Below are positions 42,854-51,610 of a DNA stretch of 64,000 nt, one piece after another. The position numbers and the translations under genes were made by a program. How positions within the stretch are numbered: position 1 is the first letter of the stretch; each line of letters begins with the position of its first letter. The notes beneath the pieces are model-generated. The model did not search any database. It saw nothing but the letters and a program-made list of their open reading frames with translations, and was not told the DNA's origin. The stretch comes from Pseudoroseicyclus_A sp041714655 (lineage in GTDB: Bacteria; Pseudomonadota; Alphaproteobacteria; Rhodobacterales; Rhodobacteraceae). The stretch lies in NCBI RefSeq assembly GCF_041714655.1, contig NZ_CP168219.1:3162001-3226000 (forward strand), in the 5' to 3' direction.

Positions 42854-43720
42854 ATGACCCGCACAGCCCCCGATTCCCTCAGCCCTGACGCCGCGCTCGC
42901 GGCGCTCGCCTGGCAGCTGGAGCTGGGCGCCGACGAGGCCATCGGCGAGGGGCCGGTCAACCGCTTCGAGCTCGCCGCGCGGGCGGAGCCGGCCGCGCCG
43001 CCGCCCGCACAGGCAGAGCGCGAGGCCCCCGGCTCCCCCGGCCGCACCCCCGCCCGGGCCGCCGCCGAGGCCGGCGAGGCCGGCGAGGCCGTGGCGCAAA
43101 AGCCCGAGGCGCTCGACCCCGTGGCCGAGGCCGCCCGCATCGCCGCCACCGCGAAGACGCTCCCCGAGCTCGCCGCGGCGATGGAGGCCTTCGAGCATTG
43201 CGCGCTCAAGCCCGCCGCCCGCTCCTTCGTCTTCGCCGATGGCGACCCGGCGGCGCGGGTGATGATCGTCGGCGAGGCGCCGGGCCGCGAGGAAGACCGC
43301 GAGGGCCGCCCCTTCGTCGGCCGCGCCGGGCAGCTCCTCGACCGGATGCTCGGGGCCATCGGCCTCTCGCGCCAGAGCCCCGACCCCGCAACGGCCGTCT
43401 ACATCACCAATGTCCTGCCCTGGCGCCCGCCGGCCAACCGCACGCCGGAGCCGGCCGAGATCGCCATGCATCTGCCCTTCCTCGAGCGGCATATCGCCCT
43501 CGCGGAGCCGGAGATCCTGATCCTCATGGGCAATACGCCCTGCCAGGCGCTCATGGGCCGGGCCGGCATCACCCGCATCCGCGGCCAGTGGGCCAAGGTG
43601 GCGGGCCGCCCGGCCCTGCCGATGTTCCACCCCGCCTATCTCTTGCGCAATCCCGCCGCCAAGCGCGAGGCCTGGGCCGACCTTCTCGACCTCGCCGCCA
43701 GACTGGAGGAGACCCCATGA
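42854..43720 (+). CDS. Family-4-like uracil-DNA glycosylase lacking most Fe-S cysteines
   Basis: This 288-residue uracil-DNA glycosylase superfamily protein has the active-site GEAPGREEDREGRPFVGRAG and the second motif FPMFHPAYLLRNP-like (LPMFHPAYLLRNPAAKR). The first 90 residues are a low-complexity Ala/Glu/Pro extension. In family 4 four cysteines hold a 4Fe-4S cluster. Here only the one in EHCALK remains; the CxxC partner is Phe, the Cys of KCRPP is Trp (LPWRPP), and the last is Met. It should excise uracil without a cluster. It is coupled to the next gene by an ATGA overlap. Confidence 0.92.
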   Translation: MTRTAPDSLSPDAALAALAWQLELGADEAIGEGPVNRFELAARAEPAAPPPAQAEREAPGSPGRTPARAAAEAGEAGEAVAQKPEALDPVAEAARIAATAKTLPELAAAMEAFEHCALKPAARSFVFADGDPAARVMIVGEAPGREEDREGRPFVGRAGQLLDRMLGAIGLSRQSPDPATAVYITNVLPWRPPANRTPEPAEIAMHLPFLERHIALAEPEILILMGNTPCQALMGRAGITRIRGQWAKVAGRPALPMFHPAYLLRNPAAKREAWADLLDLAARLEETP

Positions 43721-44301
43721 AAGTCCTCGCCACCTCCGACCTGCACGGAGACCTCGCCGCCGCCCGCAAGGTGGTGGAGGCCGCTGCCGCCGCCGATCTG
43801 GTGCTCGTCGCCGGCGACATCGCCCACCAGACGGACGGGCTCGGCCCGATCCTCGAGGTGCTGGCCCCCCTCGGCGACAAGGCGCTGCTCGTGCCCGGCA
43901 ATGCCGAGAGCGTCGACGCACTCCGCCTCGCCACCGATCTGACGGTGCTGCATGGCGAGGAGGTCGAGCGCGCCGGGCTCATCACGGTCGGCCTCGGCGG
44001 CGCCGTTCCGCCGCTCGGGTCGGAGGGCTCGTGGGACATCACCGAGGAGGAGGCCGAGCGCCTCCTCGCCCCGTTCGACACCTGCGATATCCTCCTCACC
44101 CATTCCCCGCCGAAGGGCGTCGCCGATGTCTTCGGGCCGATGGGCTCCATCGGCTCCACGGCACTCCTCGAGGCGGTGGAACGGATGCAGCCGGGGCTCA
44201 TGTGCTTCGGGCATGTCCATGATTGCTGGGGGCAGGAGGGGACGGTGGGCACCTCGCTCTGCCGCAACCTCGGCCCCGGCCTTTACTGGTGCGATCTGTG
44301 A
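43717..44301 (+). CDS. Metallophosphoesterase
   Basis: This calcineurin-like phosphoesterase has 194 residues. The dinuclear metal motifs are in order: TSDLHGD at residue 7, VAGDIAHQ (GD), PGNAES (GNxE/D), LLTHSPP (TH) and FGHVHD (GHxH). Substrate is unknown; small size and cytoplasmic location suggest a nucleotide or phosphoprotein substrate. The ATG overlaps the UDG stop, and its own stop overlaps the GTG start of the next gene, so 42854-45460 forms a chain of four coupled genes. Confidence 0.92.
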   Translation: MKVLATSDLHGDLAAARKVVEAAAAADLVLVAGDIAHQTDGLGPILEVLAPLGDKALLVPGNAESVDALRLATDLTVLHGEEVERAGLITVGLGGAVPPLGSEGSWDITEEEAERLLAPFDTCDILLTHSPPKGVADVFGPMGSIGSTALLEAVERMQPGLMCFGHVHDCWGQEGTVGTSLCRNLGPGLYWCDL

Positions 44302-44918
44302 TCGACCCGCTTTTGCTCATCGCCTTCCTGCCGGCGGCGCTGGCGCTGAACCTGACGCCGGGGGCGGACATGATGCTCTGCATCGCGCTGGGGCTCCGCG
44401 CCGGGCCGCGGGCGGCGGTGGCGGCGTCGGCCGGGGTCTCCACCGGCGCCATGGTGCATGTGACGCTGGCGGGCCTCGGGCTCGGCGCCGCCATGGCCGC
44501 CCTGCCCGGGCTCTTCACGGCGATCCGCTGGATCGGCGCCGCCTACCTCCTCTACCTCGCCTGGTCGATGTTGAAGGCGCCCGCGCCCGAGCTCGCCGCC
44601 GTGCCCCGGCGCGAGAGGCCGTTCCGCACCGGGCTGGTGACGAACCTCAGCAACCCCAAGGTGATCCTCTTCATCCTGGCGTTCCTGCCGCAGTTCACCT
44701 CGCCGGAGCGCGGCCCGCTCCTGCCGCAGTTCCTGATCCTTGGCGCCGTCATCGCCGCCGGCGGCTTCGTCATTAACGCCGGGGCCGGCGCGCTGGCCGG
44801 GCGGCTCGGCACGCGGCTCGGTACCCGGCTCGGCGCGGGCCTCTGGCTCCGCCGCCTCTCGGCCACCATCTTCGCCGGGCTCGCGCTCCGGCTGATCCTG
44901 CAAAGGAGTGCCCCATGA
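44298..44918 (+). CDS. LysE/RhtB family exporter
   Basis: This 206-residue membrane protein has six predicted helices. The N-terminal motif LAFLPAALALNLTPGADMMLCIALG holds the LTPGAD signature of RhtB-type proteins, and NLSNPKVILFILAFLPQF is the conserved NPK segment. It starts with GTG at 44298, whose bases overlap the stop of the phosphoesterase (GTGA). It likely exports an amino acid or derivative. It is different in sequence from the LysE protein near gyrB. Confidence 0.92.
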   Translation: MIDPLLLIAFLPAALALNLTPGADMMLCIALGLRAGPRAAVAASAGVSTGAMVHVTLAGLGLGAAMAALPGLFTAIRWIGAAYLLYLAWSMLKAPAPELAAVPRRERPFRTGLVTNLSNPKVILFILAFLPQFTSPERGPLLPQFLILGAVIAAGGFVINAGAGALAGRLGTRLGTRLGAGLWLRRLSATIFAGLALRLILQRSAP

Positions 44919-45460
44919 GCGCCCAGACGAGCGATCGGGAGTTCATCCCCCTCAACATCGCCCTTCTCACCGTCTCCGACACGCGCAGCCTCGCGGAGGA
45001 CCGCTCGGGCGACCTCCTCGCCGGGCGCATCGAGGAAGCCGGTCACCGGCTCGCCGACCGGGTGCTGGTCCCCGACGAATACGAGCGGCTGGTGGAGCGG
45101 CTGCAGCGCTGGGTCAACGATCCCGCAATCGACGTCATCATCTCCACCGGCGGCACGGGCCTCACCGGCCGCGACGTGACGGTGGAGGCGCACCGGGCCG
45201 TCTACGAGAAGGAGATCGACGCCTTCGCGACCGTGTTCGCGATGATCTCCTTCCAGAAGATCGGCACCTCGGCGGTGCAGTCGCGGGCCACGGGGGGCGT
45301 CGCCAACGGCACCTATCTCTTCGCCCTGCCCGGCTCTCCCGGCGCCTGCCGGGACGGATGGGACGAGATCCTGAAGGGCCAGCTCGACTACCGCCACGCG
45401 CCCTGCAACTTCGTCGAGATCCTGCCGCGGCTCGATGAGCACATGCGGCGGGGGAGCTGA
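44915..45460 (+). CDS. moaB: Molybdenum cofactor biosynthesis protein MoaB
   Basis: MoaB/MogA-fold proteins bind molybdopterin and take part in its adenylylation. The 181 residues show IALLTVSDTRSLAEDRSG, the substrate-binding ISTGGTGLTGRDVTVEA and FALPGSPGACRDGWDEIL. It ends the overlapping gene chain that began at 42854. No other molybdenum-cofactor gene is nearby. MogA versus MoaB cannot be separated with certainty, but the FQKIGTSAVQSRATGG part fits MoaB. Confidence 0.94.
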   Translation: MSAQTSDREFIPLNIALLTVSDTRSLAEDRSGDLLAGRIEEAGHRLADRVLVPDEYERLVERLQRWVNDPAIDVIISTGGTGLTGRDVTVEAHRAVYEKEIDAFATVFAMISFQKIGTSAVQSRATGGVANGTYLFALPGSPGACRDGWDEILKGQLDYRHAPCNFVEILPRLDEHMRRGS

Positions 45461-45600
45461 GGCGACCCCCGGCACCCCCGGGCCAACCCGCGAGCAACTC
45501 GGCCGCCGGAGCCCTAAGATTTGCGCTTCCAGCGCGCGACGAATCGCCCCTCGCGAATCATTGAGATGCCCGAAGGTAGACAGCTGCCCCCGATCATGAC

Positions 45601-45614
45601 CCTGATTTATCAGG
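45601..45614. promoter_or_regulatory. Perfect 14-bp palindrome before the RND adaptor gene
   Basis: CCTGATTTATCAGG is a perfect inverted repeat (CCTGAT, TT, ATCAGG) placed 18 bases before the chosen start of the efflux adaptor gene. It could be an operator for a repressor, which would fit the usual control of RND pumps. No regulator gene is adjacent. Confidence 0.4.
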
Positions 45615-45631
45615 CAAAGGGGACGTTGCAG

Positions 45632-47215
45632 ATGCGATTCGTTGGACGGGCTTTCCTGGGGATCTTCCTGATGGCGCTGACACTGGCGCTGATCATTCAG
45701 GCCGGCTTCACGCTATGGGGTGCCGTCGACGAGCGGATGAATGCCGAGCCCCGCCGCTTTCCGCAGCAGGAGCGCGTCGTCGCCGCCAACGTCGTGCAGG
45801 TGGAGGGCGAGACCGTCCGCCCGTTGCTGGAGGTCTATGGCGAACTCCGCTCCCGGCGCACCTTGGCGCTTCGCCCCGATGCCGGCGGCACGGTCACCTG
45901 GGTCTCGGAGGCCTTCGCCGACGGCGGGCAGGTGGAGGCGGGCGAGCTCATCCTGAGGCTCGATCCGGTGGAGGCGGAGGCGGCGCTCGCCCGCGCCCGC
46001 GCCGATCTCGCCGATGCCGAGGCTGATGCACGCGATGCCGAGCGGGCGCTGACGCTGGCCGCCGACGAGCTGACCTCGGCCGAGAGCCAGTCGGAGCTGC
46101 GCGCCGCCGCCTTCGAGCGCCAGCAGGGCCTCGTCGACCGCGGCATCGTCACCCAGACGGAGCTGGAGACGGCCGAACTCGCCGCCTCCTCCGCCGCCGC
46201 GACCGTGTTGGCGCGCCGCCAGGCGCTGGCGCAGGCCGAGGCGCGGGTCGACACGACGGCGAACACCATCGCGCGGACGCAGCTCAGCGTGAACGAGGCC
46301 GAGCGGGCGCTGGCGGATACCGAATATACCGCGCCCTTCACCGGCACGCTGGCGAGCGTGACCATCGGCGAGGGCAGCCGCGTCTCCGCCAACGAGCAGA
46401 TCGCCGAGCTCATCGACCCCACGGCGCTCGAGGCGGCCTTCCGGCTCAGCGCCGCGCAATATGCGAACCTCCTCGATGAGAACGGCGCGCTGATCGCGGC
46501 GCCGGTGACCGTGCGGCTCGATGTCTCCGGCCTGACGCTGGAGGCCGAGGGCCGCATCAGCCGCGAGAGCGCCGGGGGCGAGAGCCAGTCCGGCCGGCTC
46601 ATCTATGCCGAGATCGACGCCGCCCATGGCCTCCGCCCCGGCGATTTCGTCACCATCGCCATCGCCGAGCCCGAACAGAGCGGCATCGCCCGCCTGCCCG
46701 CCCCGGCGCTGGCGGCGGATGGGACGGTGCTGGTGCTCGGGGCCGAGAACCGGCTGGAGGAGGTGCAGGTCGAGCTCGTCCGCCGCCAAGGCGACGACGT
46801 GCTGATCCGCGCGCCGGATCTGGAGGGCCGATGGGTCGTCCGCGCGCGCTCGCCGCTGATCGGCGAGGGCCTGCGCGTCCGGCCGCTGCTCGATTCGGGG
46901 GAGGAACTCATCACGGGTGAGGCGGTCTCCGAAGCTCCCGGTGGGTTTCCGGATGGGCCTCCCGACGGCGAGTTCGGCGGCCCTCCCGGTGACGCTCCGA
47001 GTGGCCCCCCCGGCGGCGCGCCGACCGCTGCACCCCCCCTCGGGGGCAGCGAGATGATCGCACTCGACGCCGACCGCCGCGCCCGGCTCATCGCCTTCAT
47101 CGACGAAAGCGATGTCATGCCCGACGAAGCCAAGATGCGCATCCGCGAGACGCTGGCGCAGGACGAGGTCCCCGCCGAGATGGTGGCGCGGATCGAGAGC
47201 CGGATGGGAAGCTGA
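45632..47215 (+). CDS. RND efflux periplasmic adaptor (membrane fusion protein)
   Basis: This is the HlyD/AcrA-type adaptor linking the inner-membrane RND pump to an outer-membrane channel. From the ATG at 45632 it has 527 residues: an N-terminal membrane anchor (FLGIFLMALTLALIIQAGF), a split lipoyl domain (GTVTWVSEAFADGGQVEAGELILRLDP, then TEYTAPFTGTLASVTIGEGS) around a helical hairpin rich in Ala and Glu, and a beta-barrel. A Gly/Pro-rich linker (about residues 430-470) leads to an unusual C-terminal helical tail. GGGGAC lies before the start. Earlier ATGs at 45566 and 45596 would include the palindrome. Confidence 0.93.
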   Translation: MRFVGRAFLGIFLMALTLALIIQAGFTLWGAVDERMNAEPRRFPQQERVVAANVVQVEGETVRPLLEVYGELRSRRTLALRPDAGGTVTWVSEAFADGGQVEAGELILRLDPVEAEAALARARADLADAEADARDAERALTLAADELTSAESQSELRAAAFERQQGLVDRGIVTQTELETAELAASSAAATVLARRQALAQAEARVDTTANTIARTQLSVNEAERALADTEYTAPFTGTLASVTIGEGSRVSANEQIAELIDPTALEAAFRLSAAQYANLLDENGALIAAPVTVRLDVSGLTLEAEGRISRESAGGESQSGRLIYAEIDAAHGLRPGDFVTIAIAEPEQSGIARLPAPALAADGTVLVLGAENRLEEVQVELVRRQGDDVLIRAPDLEGRWVVRARSPLIGEGLRVRPLLDSGEELITGEAVSEAPGGFPDGPPDGEFGGPPGDAPSGPPGGAPTAAPPLGGSEMIALDADRRARLIAFIDESDVMPDEAKMRIRETLAQDEVPAEMVARIESRMGS

Positions 47216-47249
47216 TGCGAGGTCCGGGACGAGAGGTGAGCGCAGGAGC

Positions 47250-47332
47250 GGGGGCCAGCCCCGTCGCCATCGGGTCTCGAACCGATGGCACCCCGATGGC
47301 GATCCCCGCAGGTATTTGCAGAAAAGCGAGGG
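47250..47332 (+). repeat. Hairpin-pair repeat with GGTATTTGC tail (family ii, copy 7)
   Basis: Hairpin GGGGC/GCCCC is followed by a CCATCGG/CCGATGG hairpin and by CCCCGCAGGTATTTGCAG and AAAAGCGAGG. It separates the RND adaptor and pump genes, which run in the same direction, so it interrupts what would otherwise be a tight operon. Confidence 0.7.
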
Positions 47333-47373
47333 GCGCGGGAGTTTCCGGGGCCTTCCTGAGAGGGGGGCGCTAG

Positions 47374-50300
47374 ATGTTCCGCTACTTCACACGGCACCGG
47401 ACCGCCGCCAACCTCGTCATGGTGCTGATGATCGCGGCCGGGATCATCGCCTTCCCGCGGCTGCGCGCCCAGTTCTTCCCCGATGTCATCATCGATTCGA
47501 TCTCGGTCAATGTCTCGTGGTCCGGCGCCGGGGCGGAGGATGTCGATGCCGCCGTCGTGCAGGCGCTGGAGCCGGCGCTGCGGGGCGTCTCCGGCGTCAC
47601 GGGCTCGGATGCCCGCTCGTCGGAGGGGCGCGCCTCGATCCGGCTGGAGTTCGAGCCCGGCGCCGACATGGACGATGCCGAGAAGGAGGTGCAGGAGGCG
47701 GTGGACGGTGTCTCGATGCCCGAGGGCGCCGAGGACCCAGAGGTGCGCCGCGGCGGCTGGGCCGAGCGGGTCACCTCCGCCGTCATCACCGGGCCCATCG
47801 GCACCGCGCCGCTCGCCGAATTCGCCGACGAATATGTCTCGCGCCTCTTTGAGGCCGGGGTGACGCAGAGCTCCATCTCCGGCATCGCGGCGCCGTCGAT
47901 CCTGGTCGAGGTGCCCTCGCTCAGCCTCATCCGTCACGACATCGGCATGTCCGACATCTCGGCGGCCATCGCGCGCGAGGTCAATGCCGACCCGGCCGGC
48001 GATGCCGGCACCCAGCGCCTGCGCACCGGCGAGACGCGGCGCACCGCCGCCGAGATCGCCGCCATCGTGCTCGAACAGAACGCCGACGGCACCACGCTGA
48101 CGGTGGGCGACGTCGCCGATGTTCAGACGCTCGCCATCGACCGCGAGCGGGCGCTCTATGTGGGCGACAATCCGGCGATCCAGATCGATATCTCGCGCTC
48201 CGCCGAGGGCGACGCCATCGCCATCGAGGAATCCGCCCGCGAGGTGGCCCGCGAGATGCAGGCGACCCTGCCCGCCGGCACCTCGATCGACCTCGTGAAC
48301 TCGACGGCGAAGGAGATCACGGCGCGGCTCTCGCTCCTTCTCGACAACGGCGCGATGGGGCTGGGGCTCGTCGTGGTGCTGCTCTTCCTCTTCCTCAACG
48401 CGCGGACGGCGCTCTGGGTGGCGCTGGGGTTGCCGGTCTCGATGCTGGCGGCCGTGGCGGTCATGTATGCCTTCGGGCTGACGCTCAACATCATGTCGCT
48501 CTTCGCGCTGATCCTGACCCTCGGCATCGTCGTCGATGACGCCATCGTCGTCGGCGAACATGCCGATTTCCGCGCCACGCGGCTCGGCGAGCCGCCGGAG
48601 GTGGCGGCGGAGAATGCGGCGCGGCGGATGTTCCTGCCGGTCTTCTCGGCGACGCTGACGACGATCATCGCCTTTTACGGCCTCATCCTCATCGGCGGCC
48701 AGTTCGGAGACCTGATCTCCGACATTCCCTTCACCGTTATCGCCGTCCTCGCCGCGAGCCTGGTCGAGTGCTTCGTCATCCTGCCGAACCACCTCGCGCA
48801 TTCGCTGAAACATGTGCACGAGACGCCCTGGTACGACTGGCCCTCCCGGCAGGTCGACAAGGGCGTGCGCTGGCTGGTGGCGCATGTCTTCCGCCCCATC
48901 GTGCGGCTGGTGATCCTCGCCCGCTATCCGGTGGTGGCGCTGGCGCTGCTGCTTCTCGCCTGGCAGGGGGCGATGCTGATCCGGGGCGACGTGCAGTGGC
49001 GCTTCTTCTCCGCCCCCGAGCAGGGCACCGTCGGCGGCAATTTCGCCATGCTGCCCGGCGCCACGCGCGAGGACAGCCTCGAGCAGATGCAGGAGATGCA
49101 GCGCGCCGCCGAGGCGGTCGGCGAGGAATACGAGGCGACCTACGGGGTCAACCCGATCTCCTATGTCATCGCCCAGATCGGCGGCAACAACGGCCGGCCG
49201 CTCTCCGGCGCCGAGGACAAGGAGGGCTATCAGCTCGGGGCCATCACCATCGAGCTGGTCGATGCCGACCTCCGCCCCTTCTCGTCCGGGCAGTTCGTCA
49301 CCGACCTGCAGGCGGCGACGCAGGCGCTGCCGATGGCCGAGACGGTCAGCTTCCGCTCCTGGGGCACCGGCCCCGGCGGGGAGGCCATCGACATCGAGCT
49401 CTCGGGCGGCACGCCGGAGATCCTGAAGGCGGCGGCGGAGGCGCTGAAGGCCGAGCTCGGGCAGTTCCCCGAGGTCTCGGGGCCGGAGGACAGCCTCGCC
49501 TATGACAAGGAGGAGCTGATCCTCGAGCTGACCGCGCAGGGCCGCGCGCTCGGCTTCACCATCGACGCCCTCGGCCGGACGCTCCGCGAGCGGCTCGGCG
49601 GCATCGAGGCGGCGAGCTTCCCCGACGGGCCGCGCTCGGCGACGATCCGCGTCGAGCTGCCGGATGACGAGCTGACGGCGGATTTCCTCGACCGGACCAT
49701 GATGCGCGCCGCCGACGGCACCTATCTGCCGCTCGCCGACATCGTCACAGCGACGGAGCGGACGGGCTTCTCCTCCGTCCGCCGCGTGAACGGCACGATG
49801 CTCATCTCGGTGACCGCCGGGCTCGACGACGAGGATGCCGACCGCGCCTCCGAGATCATGACCCAGATCGAGGGCGACATCCTGCCCCGGCTGGAGGAGC
49901 GCTACCGGATCGCCACCGACTTGGGCGGCCTGTCCGAGCAGGAGCAGGAGTTCCTGAACGGCGCGCGGGTCGGCACGATGTTCTGCCTCCTCGCCATCTA
50001 TCTGGTGCTGTCGTGGATATTCTCGTCCTGGGCGCGGCCCGTGATCGTGATGGCGATCATCCCCTTCGGGCTGATCGGCGCCGTCTTCGGCCACCACCAA
50101 TGGGGCATTCCCCTTTCGATGTTCTCGCTCGTCGGGCTGATCGGGATGATCGGCATCATCATCAACGATTCCATCGTGCTGGTCTCGACCATCGACGAAT
50201 ATTCCGAGAAGCGCGGACTCCTGCCCGCCATCGTCGACGGCGTGGCGGACCGGCTCCGCCCGGTGTTCCTCACCACGGCGACGACAGTGCTCGGCCTCGC

Positions 50301-50712
50301 GCCGCTTCTGGCGGAGAGCTCGGCCCAGGCGGAGTTCCTCAAGCCCACCGTGGTCACACTGGTCTACGGGCTCGCCTTCGGAACGATGCTGGTGCTGCTG
50401 GTCGTGCCGGCGCTGCTCGCGATTCAGGCCGACATCAACCGGCTCGTCGCCTCGGCGCGGAAGGCCCTTCGCGCCCCCGACCCGGGCGCGCGGGTGCCGA
50501 GCTGGCTCGCCACGGCGCTGGCGCTGGCGCTGATCGGCCTCTTCATCCTGCCGGAGCTCTGGCCGGCAGCGCCCTGGGCGCTGACGCTGCCCGTCCCGCC
50601 GCTCGCCGCCTTCGCGGCGGCGCTCGCGGCCGGGCTGGTGCTCCTCTACCTCGCGAGCTGGGCGGTGTTGGCGCGGCGGGGGCGGCGGAGAGGGGGGCTG
50701 CCGGCGGAGTAG
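47374..50712 (+). CDS. RND family efflux permease (AcrB/MexB-like)
   Basis: This proton-driven inner-membrane pump of the resistance-nodulation-division superfamily has 1112 residues. The N-terminal helix (RTAANLVMVLMIAAGIIAFPRL) and two large periplasmic loops are followed by helix bundles. TM4 carries the proton-relay acidic pair (LILTLGIVVDDAIVVGEHADF), and FSLVGLIGMIGIIINDSIVLV marks the second half. The C-terminus holds two extra hydrophobic segments after the usual twelfth helix (ATALALALIGLFILPELW and AAFAAALAAGLVLLYLAS). It pairs with the adaptor gene upstream. No outer-membrane factor is nearby. Substrate is unknown. Confidence 0.95.
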   Translation: MFRYFTRHRTAANLVMVLMIAAGIIAFPRLRAQFFPDVIIDSISVNVSWSGAGAEDVDAAVVQALEPALRGVSGVTGSDARSSEGRASIRLEFEPGADMDDAEKEVQEAVDGVSMPEGAEDPEVRRGGWAERVTSAVITGPIGTAPLAEFADEYVSRLFEAGVTQSSISGIAAPSILVEVPSLSLIRHDIGMSDISAAIAREVNADPAGDAGTQRLRTGETRRTAAEIAAIVLEQNADGTTLTVGDVADVQTLAIDRERALYVGDNPAIQIDISRSAEGDAIAIEESAREVAREMQATLPAGTSIDLVNSTAKEITARLSLLLDNGAMGLGLVVVLLFLFLNARTALWVALGLPVSMLAAVAVMYAFGLTLNIMSLFALILTLGIVVDDAIVVGEHADFRATRLGEPPEVAAENAARRMFLPVFSATLTTIIAFYGLILIGGQFGDLISDIPFTVIAVLAASLVECFVILPNHLAHSLKHVHETPWYDWPSRQVDKGVRWLVAHVFRPIVRLVILARYPVVALALLLLAWQGAMLIRGDVQWRFFSAPEQGTVGGNFAMLPGATREDSLEQMQEMQRAAEAVGEEYEATYGVNPISYVIAQIGGNNGRPLSGAEDKEGYQLGAITIELVDADLRPFSSGQFVTDLQAATQALPMAETVSFRSWGTGPGGEAIDIELSGGTPEILKAAAEALKAELGQFPEVSGPEDSLAYDKEELILELTAQGRALGFTIDALGRTLRERLGGIEAASFPDGPRSATIRVELPDDELTADFLDRTMMRAADGTYLPLADIVTATERTGFSSVRRVNGTMLISVTAGLDDEDADRASEIMTQIEGDILPRLEERYRIATDLGGLSEQEQEFLNGARVGTMFCLLAIYLVLSWIFSSWARPVIVMAIIPFGLIGAVFGHHQWGIPLSMFSLVGLIGMIGIIINDSIVLVSTIDEYSEKRGLLPAIVDGVADRLRPVFLTTATTVLGLAPLLAESSAQAEFLKPTVVTLVYGLAFGTMLVLLVVPALLAIQADINRLVASARKALRAPDPGARVPSWLATALALALIGLFILPELWPAAPWALTLPVPPLAAFAAALAAGLVLLYLASWAVLARRGRRRGGLPAE

Positions 50713-50713
50713 C

Positions 50714-51505
50714 CTACGGCGCCGGGCAGCCCTGCACCTCGGCCGCGCGGCCGCCGCCGAAGAGTGTCAGGCGGAGTGCGCCGCGGTCCACCGCGACCTG
50801 CCGGCCGGCGATGTCGACAAGATGCGCGGTCATCCGCAGCCGGTCGCCGGAGCGGGTCAGCTCGGGCTCCGAGACCCAGATCCCCGGCCCCGCCTCGATC
50901 ACTGCCGCCTCGCCCGGCCCGAGCGGCGCCATGGTCAGCTCCGCCGTGATTTCCATCCCCTCTGCCCCGGGGCGGAGCGTGCAGCTCACGCCACCGACCC
51001 CCGCCGCCGCCGCGCTCATCGGCGCATCGACGAGCGCGCCGATGATGGCGCCGTCGCGGCTGCCGACGGCGGGCAGCAGGGCCTCGATCGGCAGGCGCAC
51101 GGGCACGCAGATCTCCTCGCAGATGCCGAGCTCGATTTCGCCACTGAGCACGATGTCGCCGCCGCCCCGCGGCTGCAGCTCGATCGGCAGCACGAGCTCG
51201 CCGTGATAGCCGATGGAGCGCATGCCGCCCTGCTCGAAAATCTCCGGCACCGGCCAGTGCGGGCGGATGGCAGCGAGGTTGCCGGACCCGGCGAAATGGA
51301 ACTCCGGCGGGATGCCGGCATCGCCCGGGGCGCGCCAGTAGGTCTTCCACCCCGGCGCCAGCGAGAGGCGGATCGCCGCCATATGCGTGCCGTCGGCCTG
51401 CCGCCAGCCGGGCAGCACCGTCAGCGACACGGCATCGTCCAGATCCCAGGCCTGGGCGGCGGGGGCGGCGAGACAGAGGGCGAGGGCAAGGGCTGGCAGG
51501 CGCAT
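50714..51505 (-). CDS. Secreted DsbD N-terminal-domain-like protein
   Basis: The 263-residue protein has a signal peptide (MRLPALALALCLAAPAAQA) and a periplasmic DsbD-alpha/ScsB-like fold. The family pattern GWKTYWRAPGDAGIPPEF and GYHGELVLPIEL is followed by the Cys pair in LGICEEICVPV, and later Cys in VSCTLRPG and near the end. It may move reducing equivalents in the periplasm, but no membrane DsbD part is fused or adjacent. Its stop lies one base from the RND stop, so the two genes are tail-to-tail with no terminator space. Confidence 0.88.
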   Translation of the reverse strand: MRLPALALALCLAAPAAQAWDLDDAVSLTVLPGWRQADGTHMAAIRLSLAPGWKTYWRAPGDAGIPPEFHFAGSGNLAAIRPHWPVPEIFEQGGMRSIGYHGELVLPIELQPRGGGDIVLSGEIELGICEEICVPVRLPIEALLPAVGSRDGAIIGALVDAPMSAAAAGVGGVSCTLRPGAEGMEITAELTMAPLGPGEAAVIEAGPGIWVSEPELTRSGDRLRMTAHLVDIAGRQVAVDRGALRLTLFGGGRAAEVQGCPAP

Positions 51506-51610
51506 GAGGGAGGTCTCGGCAAGCCGGCGTGAAATGGGAAGTCACTTCGCCGCGACGGCGCCCGCGAGCCACCCTTGCGCGTGGCCCTCCGGCACCACAT
51601 CATCTGGGGC

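Noticed and set aside
46603..50100. Very long minus-strand open frame (1165 codons) across the RND genes
   Set aside because: Antisense to two clear efflux genes. The translation is His/Asp/Gly/Arg-rich and matches no protein; long antisense frames are common at this G+C content.
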